Part shown: one piece after another, positions 30,900 to 43,737 of the stretch
Layout of the letters: each line of letters opens with the position of its first letter
Position numbering within the stretch: the stretch's first letter is position 1
Assembly (NCBI GenBank): GCA_900155495.1
Contig: FTLJ01000908.1
Coordinates: 1-64,000, forward strand
Length of the DNA stretch: 64,000 bases
From: Porogramme epimiltina
Taxonomy: Eukaryota > Basidiomycota > Agaricomycetes > Polyporales > Polyporaceae
Reading direction: 5' to 3'
The notes under the pieces: generated by a model
What the model saw: the letters and a program-made list of their open reading frames with translations, nothing else
What the model was told of the DNA's origin: nothing
Databases searched by the model: none
Translations under genes and position numbers: made by a program

Positions 30900-33800
30900 A
30901 TGGAGGTCGGTCCTCCCAGTCTCGTGCAATGCGCCTATGGCTCACGTTCATTCCATAGTTGTTGGCACCCTCCAACTCCTCCACCGCCGCGGCGGTTACA
31001 TTCATAACATTCGTTCAAGACCTCAAACGCAAGACCAAGACATGGGGCCCAATGATCGAACTGTGCGCCAGCGGCGAGAAGACACTCGAACGATTCAGAT
31101 ACCAGTTTCCGGATGACTGGCTGTACAGCGACCAACTACGTGGAGAGTGGAGCGCGTTCAATGAGATCCTCAAGAGGAAGAATGATTCAATTCAGGAACA
31201 GCTAGGTCAGTGTCTGACATATTGCGCTCTGAAGGAGAGAGATGCGGGGCCAGTGACGCTGAGCCGTTCATTTAGCTGGACTGCAGCTGAAGATTGTCGC
31301 GGAGGATAAGATTGTCGAGAACAAGATCAACGACATCATCCAGGAGTGGGAGCAGACGCGGCCGGTCCAGGGCAGTATGCGTGCCGACACCGCGCTCAAC
31401 ACGATCAACATCTTCGAGGGCAAGCTCACGCGTGTACAGGAAGACTACGAACTTGTTTGCAAGGCGAAGGAGGCCCTCGACCTTGAACTCATCCGCCACA
31501 CGCGGCTAGAACCTGTGTTTGAGGAGCTGCGCGACCTGAAGGCGGTTTGGACAGCCCTATCAGGAGTATGGAACCAGATTGGCGAGCTACGGGAGTTGGC
31601 GTGGGCGACGGTGCAGCCGAGGAAGCTTCGACAACAGCTGGATGGGCTACTCTCGTCGACCAAGGAGATGCCGACGCGCATGCGCCAGTATGCTGCGTTT
31701 GAATACGTGCAGGAAGTGCTACGAGGATTACTCAAGGCGAACACGCTTATCTCGGAGCTAAAGTCGGAGGCGTTGAAGGATAGGCATTGGAAGCAGCTGT
31801 TCAAGGTGTTGAGGGTCCCGTCGCAGATCAGCCTGCCATTGTGAGTGTCTCATCTGTGTGCGCGGTGGCTGTCGACGCTCAAGACGCGTTTAGGATGACG
31901 CTCGGACACGTTTACGACATGGACCTGCGGAGGAATGAGAATCTCATCAAGGAGGTCATCATTCAGGCCCAAGGAGAGGTGCGTTATGCCATGCTCGCGC
32001 TGTTATGGCGTACTGAGCCTTATTCTTCCCAAGATGGCTCTTGAGGAGTACATTAGACAAGTCAAGGAGACATGGACAAGCTACACGCTTGAATTGGTCA
32101 ATTATCAGAATAAATGCCGGCTAATCAGGTATGTCATCAAACGTAGAGCAACTCTTTGTTCATACTTACACTATTCGCAGGGGATGGGACGACCTCTTCA
32201 ACAAATGTAGTGAGAACCTGAACTCGCTGACGGCCATGAAGCTCTCACCATACTACAAAGGTAAGTAAAATACAGTGCGGTGTGTTTGATCGACTGCTGA
32301 ACAATCACTTTCCCAGTCTTCGAAGAAGAGGTAATGGGTCGCTAATGTCCCTCGTTGATATCGTTAACTCATGTTTCAAACAGGCTGGTTCTTGGGAGGA
32401 GAAACTGAACCGCATCCACGTTCTTTTCGGTATGTAACACGCACAAGCCATACGATGTAGTCACTTATGAGGGCGTACAGATGTTTGGATTGATGTCCAG
32501 CGGCAGTGGGTCTACCTCGAAGGTATTTTCTCTGGAAGTGCCGATATCAAGCACCTCTTGCCAGTGGAATCAGCAAGATTCCAGAACATCAATACCGAAT
32601 TCTTGGCGGTCATGAAGAAGGTGTACAAGTCACCATTTGTCGTCGATGTTATGAATATACAGGGCATCCAGAAGTCCCTCGAGCGTCTGGCAGATTTGCT
32701 CAACAAGATTCAGAAGGCTCTAGGAGAGTATCTGGAGCGGGAACGTGCCTCATTCCCCCGTTTCTACTTCGTCGGTGATGAAGATCTTCTCGAAATCATC
32801 GGTAACAGCAAAGAGATTCTGCGTATCATGAAGCATCTCAAGAAGATGTTCGCCGGTATCTCGACGATTATGCTGGACGAGGAGTTGACCCAGATTCAGG
32901 GCATGGCGTCGAGAGAGGGCGAGGAGGTTCGATTCAAGACTCCCATCCTACTCAAGGACTACCCCAAGATCAACGACTGGCTCAGCAAGCTGGAAGCTGA
33001 GATGCGCGTTTCTCTTGCCGAGCTCCTCTGCGATGCCGTCGCCGAACTCCAGTCCTTCTATGGCTCTGTGACCCCCCTTCCCCAGGATCAGTTCATGACA
33101 TGGTTGGAGAAGTACCCTGCTCAACTCGTCACCCTCGCTATTCAGGTGGCATGGACGGCTTCCATCGAGACAGCGTTGGAGAGTTCACAGTCCCTCGACG
33201 GTCCACTGGATACCGTCCGCCAAGGCCTTGACCTCCTCGCCGACGTTGTGCTGACGGAACTTACCCCCGTGACGCGTCGCAAATGCGAGCACCTCATCAC
33301 TGAGCTCGTGCACCAACGTGACGTCACCCGTACCCTTATTGCACAGCACATCACGGACAACAGGGCGTTTTCCTGGCTCTACCAGATGCGATTCTACCTC
33401 AACCGAAGCGTCGACAACCCCCTGGAGAGGCTCGCCATTAGGGTCGCCGACGCGTCGTTCCCTTACGGCTGGGAGTACCTCGGTGTTCCAGACCGTCTTG
33501 TGCAGACACCTCTCACAGACAGGTGTTACTTGACGTTGACACAAGCTCTGGACAACCAGCTTGGTGGCTCACCGTTCGGTCCAGCTGGAACGGGTAAGTT
33601 AAATGAAACGTGTAAGGGAATTCAGTTACTAACGTACTTCCAGGCAAAACCGAGTCTGTCAAAGCGCTCGGCGTCCAGCTTGGTCGTTTCGTCTTGGTGT
33701 TCTGTTGTGACGAGACCTTCGATTTCCAGGCCATGGGTCGTATCTTCGTTGGTCTTTGTCAAGTCGGCGCTTGGGGATGCTTCGACGAGTTCAACCGTCT

Positions 33801-36800
33801 CGAAGAACGTATTCTTAGTGCCGTCTCGCAGCAAGTCCAGAGCATCCAACAAGGTCTCGCATCCCTTGTCAAGAACCCGAACACGGAGATTGAACTGGTC
33901 GGCAAGAATGTCAAGCTCAACAAGAACATGGGTATCTTTATCACGACCAACCCCAACTATGCAGGTCGTTCGCAGCTTCCACCGAACTTAACGAAGCTGT
34001 TCCGCCCTATGGCCATGACACGCCCCGACCGAGAGCTCATCGCGCAGGTCATGCTGTTCTCGCAAGGTTTCAGGACCGCTGAGTCGCTCGCCTCGAAGAT
34101 CGTTCCATTCTTCAACCTTTGCGACGAACAACTCTCGCCCCAGCCGCACTACGATTTCGGTCTTCGTGCGCTCAAGGCTGTCCTAGCGTCTGCCGGTATC
34201 CTCAAGCGTGAGCGGCTGCTCGCAGCCAGCTCCGAAGGTGCCGACGCCGCAGTTCTCTCTGATGCGGCATCCGAGCAAGTCATCCTCATCCAGAGTGTGA
34301 CCGAGACCATCGTGCCTAAACTCGTCGCCGATGATGTCCCTCTCCTGACCAGGTACGTTGCTATTCTTAATCGCCTCGATGCATACAGCTGATTGGTCGC
34401 AAAGTCTCCTGGCGGATGTGTTCCCTGGCGTGGACTACGTCCCTGTTGACCTCGATGCACTCCGTGCAGAGATTAGCAAGGTCTGCGCCGAGCGCCGCCT
34501 CACCGAGGGCGAGCGATGGATCAACAAGATCCTCCAGCTTTACCAGATCCAGAAGATTCAGCACGGTCTCATGATGGTTGGGCCCTCTGGTAGTGGCAAG
34601 AGTAATGCATGGCAGGTCCTCCTAGCGGCGCTGGAGCGTCTAGATGGTGTTGAGGGTGTGTCCTACGTGATCGACCCCAAGGCGATGCACAAGGATGCGC
34701 TTTACGGTACCCTGGACCCGACGACTCGCGAGTGGAATGACGGTCTTTTCACTCACACTTTGCGCAAGATCGTTGATGACGTTCGTGGAGAGAGTGGAAA
34801 GAGACACTGGATCATCTTCGATGGTGATGTAGACCCCGAGTGGGTTGAGAACTTGAACAGGTAAGTTTTCCTGGGCTGCGCCGTAATAGACCATGGCTAA
34901 TACCGTTCCAGTGTCCTCGATGACAACAAGCTCCTGACACTTCCCAACGGTGAACGTCTCAATCTGCCTCCTAATGTCCGCATCATGTTCGAAGTCGAGC
35001 ACCTCAAGTATGCAACGCTCGCTACCGTCAGTCGCTGTGGTATGATCTGGTTCAGCGAGGACGTTGTCGAGCCGTCCATGGTGTTCCGCCACTACCTAGA
35101 CACGCTCTCCACCGTGCCCCTGGACGCTGAGGACGACGACGCACTTGAAATTCCTGGACGCCGCCCCGACGCAAATGATAACGCCACCTCCCCTCATCTG
35201 GCTACCCAGAAACAAATCGCGTCTATCCTCGAGCCATTCTTCACTGAAGGCGAGCTCATCATGACTGCCCTTCAATATGCAGAGACCATCGAGCACATCA
35301 TGGACTTCACGGTGACACGTGCTCTCAACACACTCTTCTCCTTGCTCAACAAGACCGTTCGGAACGTCATCGAGTACAACATCCAACATTCCGACTTCCC
35401 CCTCCCCCACGAGCGTGTCGAACAGTACGTCACTAAGCGTCTACTCGTGAACATCATCTGGGCTTTCTCTGGTGATGCTCGCCTGGAGCTCCGCGCCGAG
35501 CTCGGTGATTTCTTGAGGAAGCATACTGGCGTCGATCTTCCTCCCCTCACTCAAGGCGGCTCCCTTTTGGACTACGACGTACAGGTCGGCAATGGAGAAT
35601 GGAGCGCGTGGCAAGCCCGCGTTCCGGTCATCGAGATCGAATCGCATGCGGTGACGGCTTCCGACGTCGTTGTGCCTACCGTCGATACCGTTCGTCACGA
35701 GGAGGTCCTGTACTCGTGGCTCTCCGAGCACAAGCCGTTGATGCTCTGTGGTCCTCCGGGTTCCGGAAAAACCATGACGCTCTTCAGCGCGCTGCGCAAG
35801 CTTCCAGACATGGAGGTCGTCGGCCTGAACTTCTCCAGCGCCACGGTTCCCGAGCTCATCCTCAAGACCTTCGAGCAATATTGCGAGTATCGTAAGACCC
35901 CCAACGGTGTCATCCTCGCCCCCTCGCAAATTGGCCGCTGGCTCGTCGTGTTCTGCGACGAGATCAACCTTCCTGCCACCGACAAGTATGGCACCCAGCG
36001 CGTCATTTCTTTCATCCGTCAGCTAGTCGAGTGCGGCGGATACTGGAGGACAAGTGATATGGCCTGGGTCAAACTCGAACGCATTCAGTTCGTCGGCGCA
36101 TGTAACCCGCCTACCGACCCTGGTCGTGTTCCCCTCAGTCATCGTTTCCTGCGTCACGCCCCCTTGGTTATGGTCGACTACCCTGGAGAACTTTCACTCA
36201 AGCAAATTTACGGAACATACAACCGCGGCCTTCTCAAGGTTGTCCCCAACCTCCGTGCCTACGCCGAACCTCTCACAGACGCGATGGTCACGCTCTACCT
36301 CGCGTCGCAGAAGCGCTTCACCACCGATGTCCAGGCCCACTACGTCTACTCTCCTCGTGAACTTACGCGCTGGGCGCGCGGTATCTACGAGGCGATCCGA
36401 CCTTTGGAGATCCTGTCCGTTGAGGGCTTGGTTCGCGTTTGGGCACACGAAGCTCTGCGTCTATTCCAGGACCGTCTTGTCACTGAGGAGGAGAAGCGAT
36501 GGACCGACGAGGCCATCGACAATGCCGCGATGGAGCACTTCCCCACCATCAATCGCGACGAGGCGCTTGCGCGTCCTATCCTATTCTCGAACTGGACATC
36601 GAAGAATTACATTCCGGTCGACCGCGAGGTCCTCCGTGAGTATACCAAGGCTCGCCTCCGCGTCTTCTACGAGGAAGAACTCGACGTGCCGCTTGTCCTA
36701 TTCAACGACGTTCTGGACCACGTTCTTCGTATCGACCGTGTGTTCCGCCAGATCCAGGGTCACTTGTTGCTCATTGGTGTCAGCGGTAGTGGAAAGGTAA

Positions 36801-39800
36801 AGCCCCCGCTATCATGCCCATGGCAGTTTGCTCATCCTTTTCTCTACATAGACGACTCTGTCGCGTTTCGTCGCCTGGATGAACGGCCTCAGCATCTTCC
36901 AGATCAAGGTCTCCAACAAGTATACAGGTGACGACTTCGACGAGGATCTCCGAACCGTTCTTCGTCGTGCTGGATGCAAAGCGGAGAAGATATGCTTCAT
37001 CATGGATGAGTCCAACGTCCTCGATTCCGGTTTCCTTGAGCGTATGAACACTCTACTCGCCAACGCAGAGGTGCCAGGTCTTTTCGAAGGCGATGAGCAC
37101 TCCGCTCTCATGACAGCGTGCAAAGAGGGCTCTCAGCGCGACGGTCTCATGCTCGACTCTCACGAAGAGCTGTACCGCTGGTTCACCCAACAGGTCGCCA
37201 AGAACCTTCACGTTGTCTTTACGATGAACCCTCCTGAGAACGGTTTGGCGTCCCGTGCAGCCACCTCTCCTGCGTTGTTTAACCGTTGTGTACTCGATTG
37301 GTTCGGCGACTGGTCCGACCAGGCCTTCTACCAGGTTGGCTTGGAATTCACCAACACCCTCGACCTGGACTTGCCGTCATACAACCCCCCGACCATGTTC
37401 CCCATCGCTTACCGCGACCTCGCTATGCCCCCCACTCACCGTGCGGCGGTCGTCAATGCCCTCGTACATGTTCACGAGTCCATGCACCAAATCAATCAGC
37501 GTCTCAGCCGCCGTCAAGGGCGTTACAACTACGTTACCCCACGTCACTACCTCGACTTGTAAGCTGCCTCTTTCCTTTCAGTATGGTAAATACTCACCAA
37601 CCATCTCAGCATCAACCACTATGTCCGCCTGCACAACGAGAAGCGCGAAGAGCTCGAAGAACAGCAACGCCACCTTCACGTGGGTCTTGACAAGCTCCGC
37701 GATACTGTCGAGCAGGTTGAGGAGCTGCGGAAAAGCCTTGCTATCAAGCGTTCGCAATTGGAAGCGAAAAATTGCGAGGCCAATGACAAACTCAAGCGCA
37801 TGGTGGCGGACCAACAAGAAGCGGAGCAGAAGAAGGCAGCGTCCATTGAGATCCAGACCGCCCTCGCCCAGCAGGACGAGTTCATCAAACAACGTCGGGA
37901 GATCGTCATGGCAGACCTCGCAGACGCCGAGCCCGCGGTCCTGGATGCTCAGTCAGCTGTCAGCAACATCAAACGTCAACATCTTCAGGAAGTCCGTACC
38001 ATGGCCAACCCGCCCGAAGCCGTCAAGTTGGCTATGGAGTCTGTCTGCACCCTTCTCGGCCACAAGATCGACAGTTGGCGTACAGTTCAGGGTATTATTC
38101 GTCGTGACGACTTCATCCAGCGCATCGTCAACTTCGACACTGCGACCATGACGAAGCGGCTCCGCGACAACATTAAGCGTGACTACGTTAGTCGGCCATC
38201 GTTCAACTTCGAGACCGTGAACCACGCCTCCAAGGCCTGTGGTCCTCTCGTCAAGTGGGCTATCGCTCAAGTTCGTTTCTCCGAAATCTTGGACAAGGTG
38301 GAGCCTCTGCGCAACGAGGTGCAGTCGCTGGAGGACCAAGCCGAACAGACCAAACAGCAGGCGCAAATGATGGTCACAATGATCGCCGAACTAGAGACGA
38401 GTATCGAACGGTACAAGGAGGAATACGCAGGTCTTATCCGCGAGACCGAGGCGATCAAGGCAGAGATGGAGCGCGTCGAGAGCAAGGTCGACCGCAGCAT
38501 GAAGTTGCTGGAGAGTTTGTCTTCAGAGAAGACCCGTTGGGAGTCCGGAAGTCGTACATTCGACACCGAGATGGGCACCATCGTAGGCGATGTCCTGCTT
38601 TCGGCTGCTTTCCTCGCGTATGCCGGTTTCTTCGACCAACAGTACCGTGAAATGATGTGGCAAGAATGGTCCACGCATCTCGCCGATGCCGGTGTCAAGT
38701 TCAAGAACGAGCTCTCACTCCCTGAGTACCTGTCCACCGCGGACGACCGCCTCAGTTGGCAGTCGAAGTCGCTTCCTTCCGACAACCTCTGCACCGAGAA
38801 CGCTATCATGATCAAGCGCTACAGCCGTTACCCTCTCATCATTGACCCGACGGGACAAGCAACTACGTTCTTGATGAACGAGTACAAGGATCGCAAGATT
38901 ACAGTGACGAGCTTCCTCGACGAAGCTTTCCTTAAGGTTCTGGAGAGCGCTTTGCGGTTCGGTAACACGCTCCTCATCCAAGATGTGGAACATCTCGACC
39001 CTATCCTCAATCCCGTCCTGAACAGGGAGATCCGTCGCACAGGCGGACGTGTTCTCATCCGCCTCGGCAACCAAGACATCGATTTCTCCCCCTCATTCAC
39101 GATGTTCCTTTCGACGCGCGACCCCTCCGTCGAGTTCTCCCCCGATATCTGTAGTCGTGTCACGTTCGTCAACTTTACCATGACAAGGAGCAGTTTGCAG
39201 AGTCAATCTTTGGACCAAGTGCTCAAGGTCGAGCGTCCTGATACAGAGAGGAAGCGCACGGATCTCATGAAGATGCAAGGCGAATTCCGTCTTCGCTTGC
39301 GTACTCTCGAGAAGCTACTGCTGCAGGCCCTCAACGAGTCCTCTGGGAACATTCTCGACGACGACAAGGTTATCAATACGTTGGAGACACTCAAGCGGGA
39401 AGCCGCCGAAATCACTCGCAAAGTCGAAGAGACCGACATCGTCATGAAGGAGGTCGAGGAGGTTACTGCCGAGTACCTACCACTCGCTCAAGCATGCAGT
39501 GCTGTGTTCTTCATCCTCGAGCAGCTCAACCTCGTCAACCACTTCTACCAATTCTCCCTCCGCTTCTTCCTCGATATCTTCGACTTCGTCCTCCTCCACA
39601 ACCCTAACCTCCGCAACGTCACTGACTACGCCAAGCGTAGGGAAATTCTCATCAATGACTTGTTCCTAGTGGTCTTCAAGAGGACGTCTCGGGCTCTGCT
39701 CCACCGCGACCACGTCATGCTCGCAGTGTCACTCGCACAGGTGAAGCTGCGTGGCGTGGAAGAGTTTGGCGATGAGCTGGAATTCTTCCTGGAAAGTGGA

Positions 39801-42215
39801 GATGGAGCCGTCGCCTCCAGTACCGATGCCCTCCAATCAACCATCCTCTCGCCGGACCAAGCTCAACGTCTCGTCACATTTGCGAAAACGCCGATGTTCA
39901 AGCCCGTGTTGACTCATCTTACAGAGCACGAGGACGAATGGGTTCCGTTCCTCGAGTCATCAACCCCAGAGACCGCCGTTCCTAAGCCGTGGGATCCTAG
40001 CACCCGTACGTTACATGTCTAAGTACTCTATCAGACATTTGCTCACGTGGTTTTGCAGCTGCCGTTGAGGCCATCCGGGACATGACCGTCATCAAATGCC
40101 TGCGACCTGATCGCCTCCTACAATCTACTGCTTCCTTCGTGAAGGTGGTCTTCCAAACAGACATAGCGGCGGAGTCTGCGTATGAGCTAGGACAGATTGT
40201 CGCGGATGAGATCCAACCTGCGACACCCTTGGCTCTGGTCTCCGTTCCGGGGTACGATGCCAGTTACCGTGTGGAGAACCTGGTTCAGAACACGGGCTCG
40301 CGTTGTGCCTCTGTCGCTATGGGTTCGCAAGAAGGTTTCACTCTCGCCGACCAAGCGGTTGCATTGGCCGCTCGTCAGGGTTCCTGGGTGCTGCTCAAGA
40401 ACGTGCACTTGGCGCCATCATGGCTCGGCCAGCTGGAGAAGAAGCTTCAGACGCTCAACCCGCACAGAAACTTCCGCCTGTTCCTGACTATGGAGGCCAA
40501 TCCAAGCATCCCGGTGAACATCCTTCGCCAGTCGCGCATCCTGATGAACGAGCCTCCTCCGGGTATCAAAGCCAACCTCTCGGACTCCCTGCGGAGCATC
40601 TCCTCCAACCGGCTCGCCCAAGGGCCCGCAGAGAAGGTTCGCTTGTATTTCCTGCTCGCGTGGTTCCACGCCGTTGTCCAGGAGCGGCTGCGCTACGTTC
40701 CCCTCGGGTGGAGCAAGACGTACGACTTCAACGACTCGGATATGGCGGCCGCTTTCAGTACGATCGACACCTGGCTCAACAGCGTCGCGAAGGGCCGTGC
40801 AAACGTCGATCCCGCCGCTATCCCATGGGACGCTATCCGTACCCTCGTCAAGCAGTCTGTGTACGGTGGTCGTGTCGACAGCGACTTTGACCAGAGAATC
40901 GTGGACGCGTTCGTGGACGGGCTGTTCACTCCTCACGCATACAACGTCGACTTTGACCTTGTCCCGAGCGCCACCGGCAACCAGGTCCTCACTGTTCCCG
41001 ATGGGACCAAACTGGAGCATTTCTTGTCCTGGGTACAGCAGCTTCCCGACAGGGAGCCACCGTCATGGCTCAGCCTTCCTCCCACCGCGGAGCGCGTCAT
41101 CGCTATCGCGCAAGGTTCGTCGGTCAAAGAGTGTTAGTTATAGTAGAGAGGACTCACACCGTTGTAGGAAACGAGCTCCTGGGCAAACTTCGAAAGATGC
41201 GTATGCTGGCTGACGACGAGGACGAGGCAACGCCAAGCGCAGGGCCTGCACAGGGTCAAGCGTCCCAGCAGCCCGCGTGGATGCGGAACCTTCACGAGCG
41301 GTGCAAGGAATGGCTGCAACAGCTCCCTGGGGTAGGTGGCATTCAGAGGAACATGAAACCGCAGAAAGGCTGATTGGCTATACCCAGAACTTCCACACGC
41401 TGCAGAAGCAGAGCGCCGAGCACTCAGATCCCCTGTACCGTCTCTTCTTCCGCGAAGGCAGCATCGGCAGCAAGCTTCTTTCGCAGGTCCGCAGGGATCT
41501 GGGCGACGTCGTGAAGGTCTGCGAAGGCGCTTTGAAGCAGACGAACCACCTGCGTACTCTCATGAGCTCGCTCACCAAGGGTACGTTCAATCTCTCGTAT
41601 GCTCAACGTATCCCCGCTCACCGTCTTCGAAGGCACCATCCCCACGCACTGGCGCCAGTATAAGGTGCACAAGGCGATGGGCGTATCTGAGTGGATCTCC
41701 AACTTCGCGCGCCGCCTCGCGCAGCTCGACAACATCGCGACGCTCGACAGCCTCAACAACGTCGAGGTCTGGCTCGGCGGACTCTTCTTCCCTGAGGCGT
41801 ACATCACTGCGACGCGTCAGGCTGTCGCCCACCGCAAGCGTTGGAGTCTGGAGACGCTCCGCTTGGAGCTCGATATCGAGAAGGTCAACGACCCGGGCGC
41901 GTTCATCGTCGACGGTAAGCCGCATTCTCCCACTGTTTATGGCACATAGTACTCATCGCCGCCCTAGGTCTCGTGTTGGAGGGCGCCGCGTGGGCGTCCG
42001 ACAAGCTTGTGCTGAACGACGGAGAGACGGTCCGGCTTGGTCCCTCACAGCTCCGCTGGGTGCAGACAGAGGAGACGACGCCGAACCGGGTCAATCTCCC
42101 GGTGTACCTCAACGGGGACCGGAGCGACGTCATGTTCACCGTCGACCTGCCCTTCGACGTCGCAGCGGGCGCGCTGGTCGCGACGCGTGCCGTCTGCTTG
42201 ACTGCTAGCGGCTGA
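30900..42215 (+). CDS. dhc2: Cytoplasmic dynein heavy chain, motor half (tail-less)
   Basis: This is the C-terminal part of the cytoplasmic dynein heavy chain, roughly 3,400 residues after about 18 introns. Canonical full-length chains have about 4,300. Its first recognisable residues, [20 protein letters not shown], match the region just before the linker; the ~1,100-residue dimerisation tail is absent. Order: linker ([12 protein letters not shown]... LINKFVQ-like through 33540), AAA1 [15 protein letters not shown] with Walker [12 protein letters not shown]2 [14 protein letters not shown]3 [14 protein letters not shown]4 GVSGSGKTTLS, the stalk coiled coils flanking the microtubule-binding domain (about 37620-38550), AAA5 and AAA6, and the C-terminal domain ending at 42215. 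Start 30900 (ATG GAG, then an intron to TTG at 30959) is inferred: an in-frame TAG directly precedes TTG 30959. Walker A lysines are intact, so motor activity is expected. A separate gene must supply the tail. Confidence 0.88.
33594..33643 (+). other. Intron inside the AAA1 Walker A codon region
   Basis: A 50-nt intron with donor GTAAGT, a perfect branch sequence TACTAAC and acceptor CAG splits the AAA1 P-loop between the second glycine codon and Lys. Spliced sequence reads GPAGTGKTES. Confidence 0.85.
36797..36851 (+). other. Intron at the AAA4 Walker A lysine
   Basis: A 55-nt GT-AG intron follows directly the Lys codon of the AAA4 P-loop ([16 protein letters not shown]). It is read as in-frame after removal. 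Confidence 0.85.
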
Positions 42216-42515
42216 GCGGCGCACGGCGCACTCGTCGATTCGGAGAGCTGGAGTTGTTAGATAGATGGAGGTGGAGGCAGATCTCTGGAGCTCGCATATC
42301 CGCATACATACCCCGCATGCCCAAGACGTACCATACATACCTTCCTTTTGCTCACCATGTCGCCCCTAGCTAATGCCTAATGAACGCTACGATCACGCTT
42401 TTGATGTCTCTCATGTCCTTGGTGGGCCGCGTGCTTGATACAATGTTTGCTTGTTTCAACATTCGGGACCGCTGTGCTGTCTAGTCGCTACAGTGCTAAT
42501 GCTACATTTATTCAT
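42216..42515. other. Convergent 3' intergenic region
   Basis: 300 bp shared by the 3' ends of the dynein and homoserine kinase genes, mostly AT-rich with several short inverted stretches; no gene is seen. Confidence 0.45.
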
Positions 42516-43737
42516 CTATGGATTTGGCTCCACGACGCTGCCGCCGCCGAGCTCAAGGACCTTCCAGTCGACCTCGATCCCGTGCGTTTTGAAGATCTTG
42601 CTCGCGTCTTCCGCGATGGCCTCGAAACCGCCAGTCGCGAGCGCGAGGATCGTGGGCCCCGCGCCGGAGAGGCAGATCCCAAGCAGGCCGGGGTGCGTGT
42701 CGGGCGTAATGTTGCTCGTGACTTCCGGGAGGCCAGGGATCTGTGTGCGGGTGTTAGGGGCGCGCCGTTCGTCGATCTGCGGGACGCGCGGGGACATACG
42801 AGGGTTTTTCGGTACGGCTGGTGGACGCGGTCCTTCATCGCCTCGTAGATGAGCTCCGGATCTGGGGGCGTCTGGGCGAGCGCGGTGGTGAGGACGGCCA
42901 GCCTTTGGAGGTTGAACACCTGGTGCGTGGGTAAGCGGGCGGATCGCGGCGCGTCGCTCCGAGCGGGCGGGGATGGGGACGCACCAGGTCCTTGCGTGAG
43001 TACTCAGTCGGGAGGACGCTGCGCGCCTTCGCGGTGCTGAGCTCGAAGCGGGGGATGATCGCGAGGGCCTTGATACTGGGGGACCAGCCGAAGCGGACGT
43101 AGTGGCCGATGCCCTGCGGGGGCTGCGGAGGGTCCATGCCCCAGCCCTCGCCGGCGTCGGGCGGGTACTCGGGGAGGACCTCGGAGAGCGGCACGCTCGC
43201 GGCCTCGGTCGCGGCGGGGTCGAGCTCGCGGAGGTAGGAGCCGACGAAGCCGCCGACGAGCGCGGCGGTGACGTTGTCCGGGTGGCGCTCGACCATGAGG
43301 CAGAAGTCGAGCATGCGCGCGGTGGGGAGCGCGAGGCCGCCGAGCGCGTCGCCGAGGAGGACGCCGGCGACGACGGCGGCGCCGGACGAGCCGAGGCCGC
43401 GTCCGAAGGGGATCTCGTTCGCGCAGTGGAGGGTCAGGTTGTGCGGGAATCGGGGGATGTTGTGGCAGCGGAGGACGTAGAGCGCGACGCGCGTGGTGAG
43501 GTTCTTGTAGGCATCGAGCGGGACCTCGTCTGCGCCTTCGCCGGAGTAGGTGATGAGCGGGGGACGGGGTGGGTCAGCCTCGGTCGGCGGGGAGACGGTG
43601 ACGGTGAGCGTGAGGGAGAGCGAGAGCGAGAGGCCGACGACGTCGAAGCCGGGGCCAATGTTGGCGGAGGTGGCGGGAACGCGGATGGAGAACGAGCGAG
43701 GCGAGGCCGGCATCGGGTGGGAGGAAGAGGAGGACAT
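42516..43737 (-). CDS. THR1: Homoserine kinase
   Basis: A GHMP-family kinase that phosphorylates L-homoserine to O-phosphohomoserine, the penultimate step of threonine synthesis. The first exon opens MSSSSSHPMPASPRSFSIRVPATSANIGPGFDVVGLSL, the substrate-binding N-terminus of the family. The ATP-binding motif NEIPFGRGLGSSGAAVVAGVLLG is present. LMVERHPDNVTAALVGGFVGSYL follows, then the second part after the first intron (RKDL to VFNLQRLAVLTTALAQ). The third exon carries IPGLPEVTSNITPDTHPGLLGICLSGAGPTILALA, the C-terminal GHMP motif, ending VVEPNP at 42516. About 370 residues, close to the fungal norm. The opposite strand carries a long ORF (43102-43956) that is a GC-codon artefact. Location is cytosolic. 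Confidence 0.94.

Noticed and set aside
30703..31116. 137-codon plus-strand ORF at the start of dynein
   Set aside because: Wrong frame relative to the conserved dynein sequence; overlaps the SmE start.
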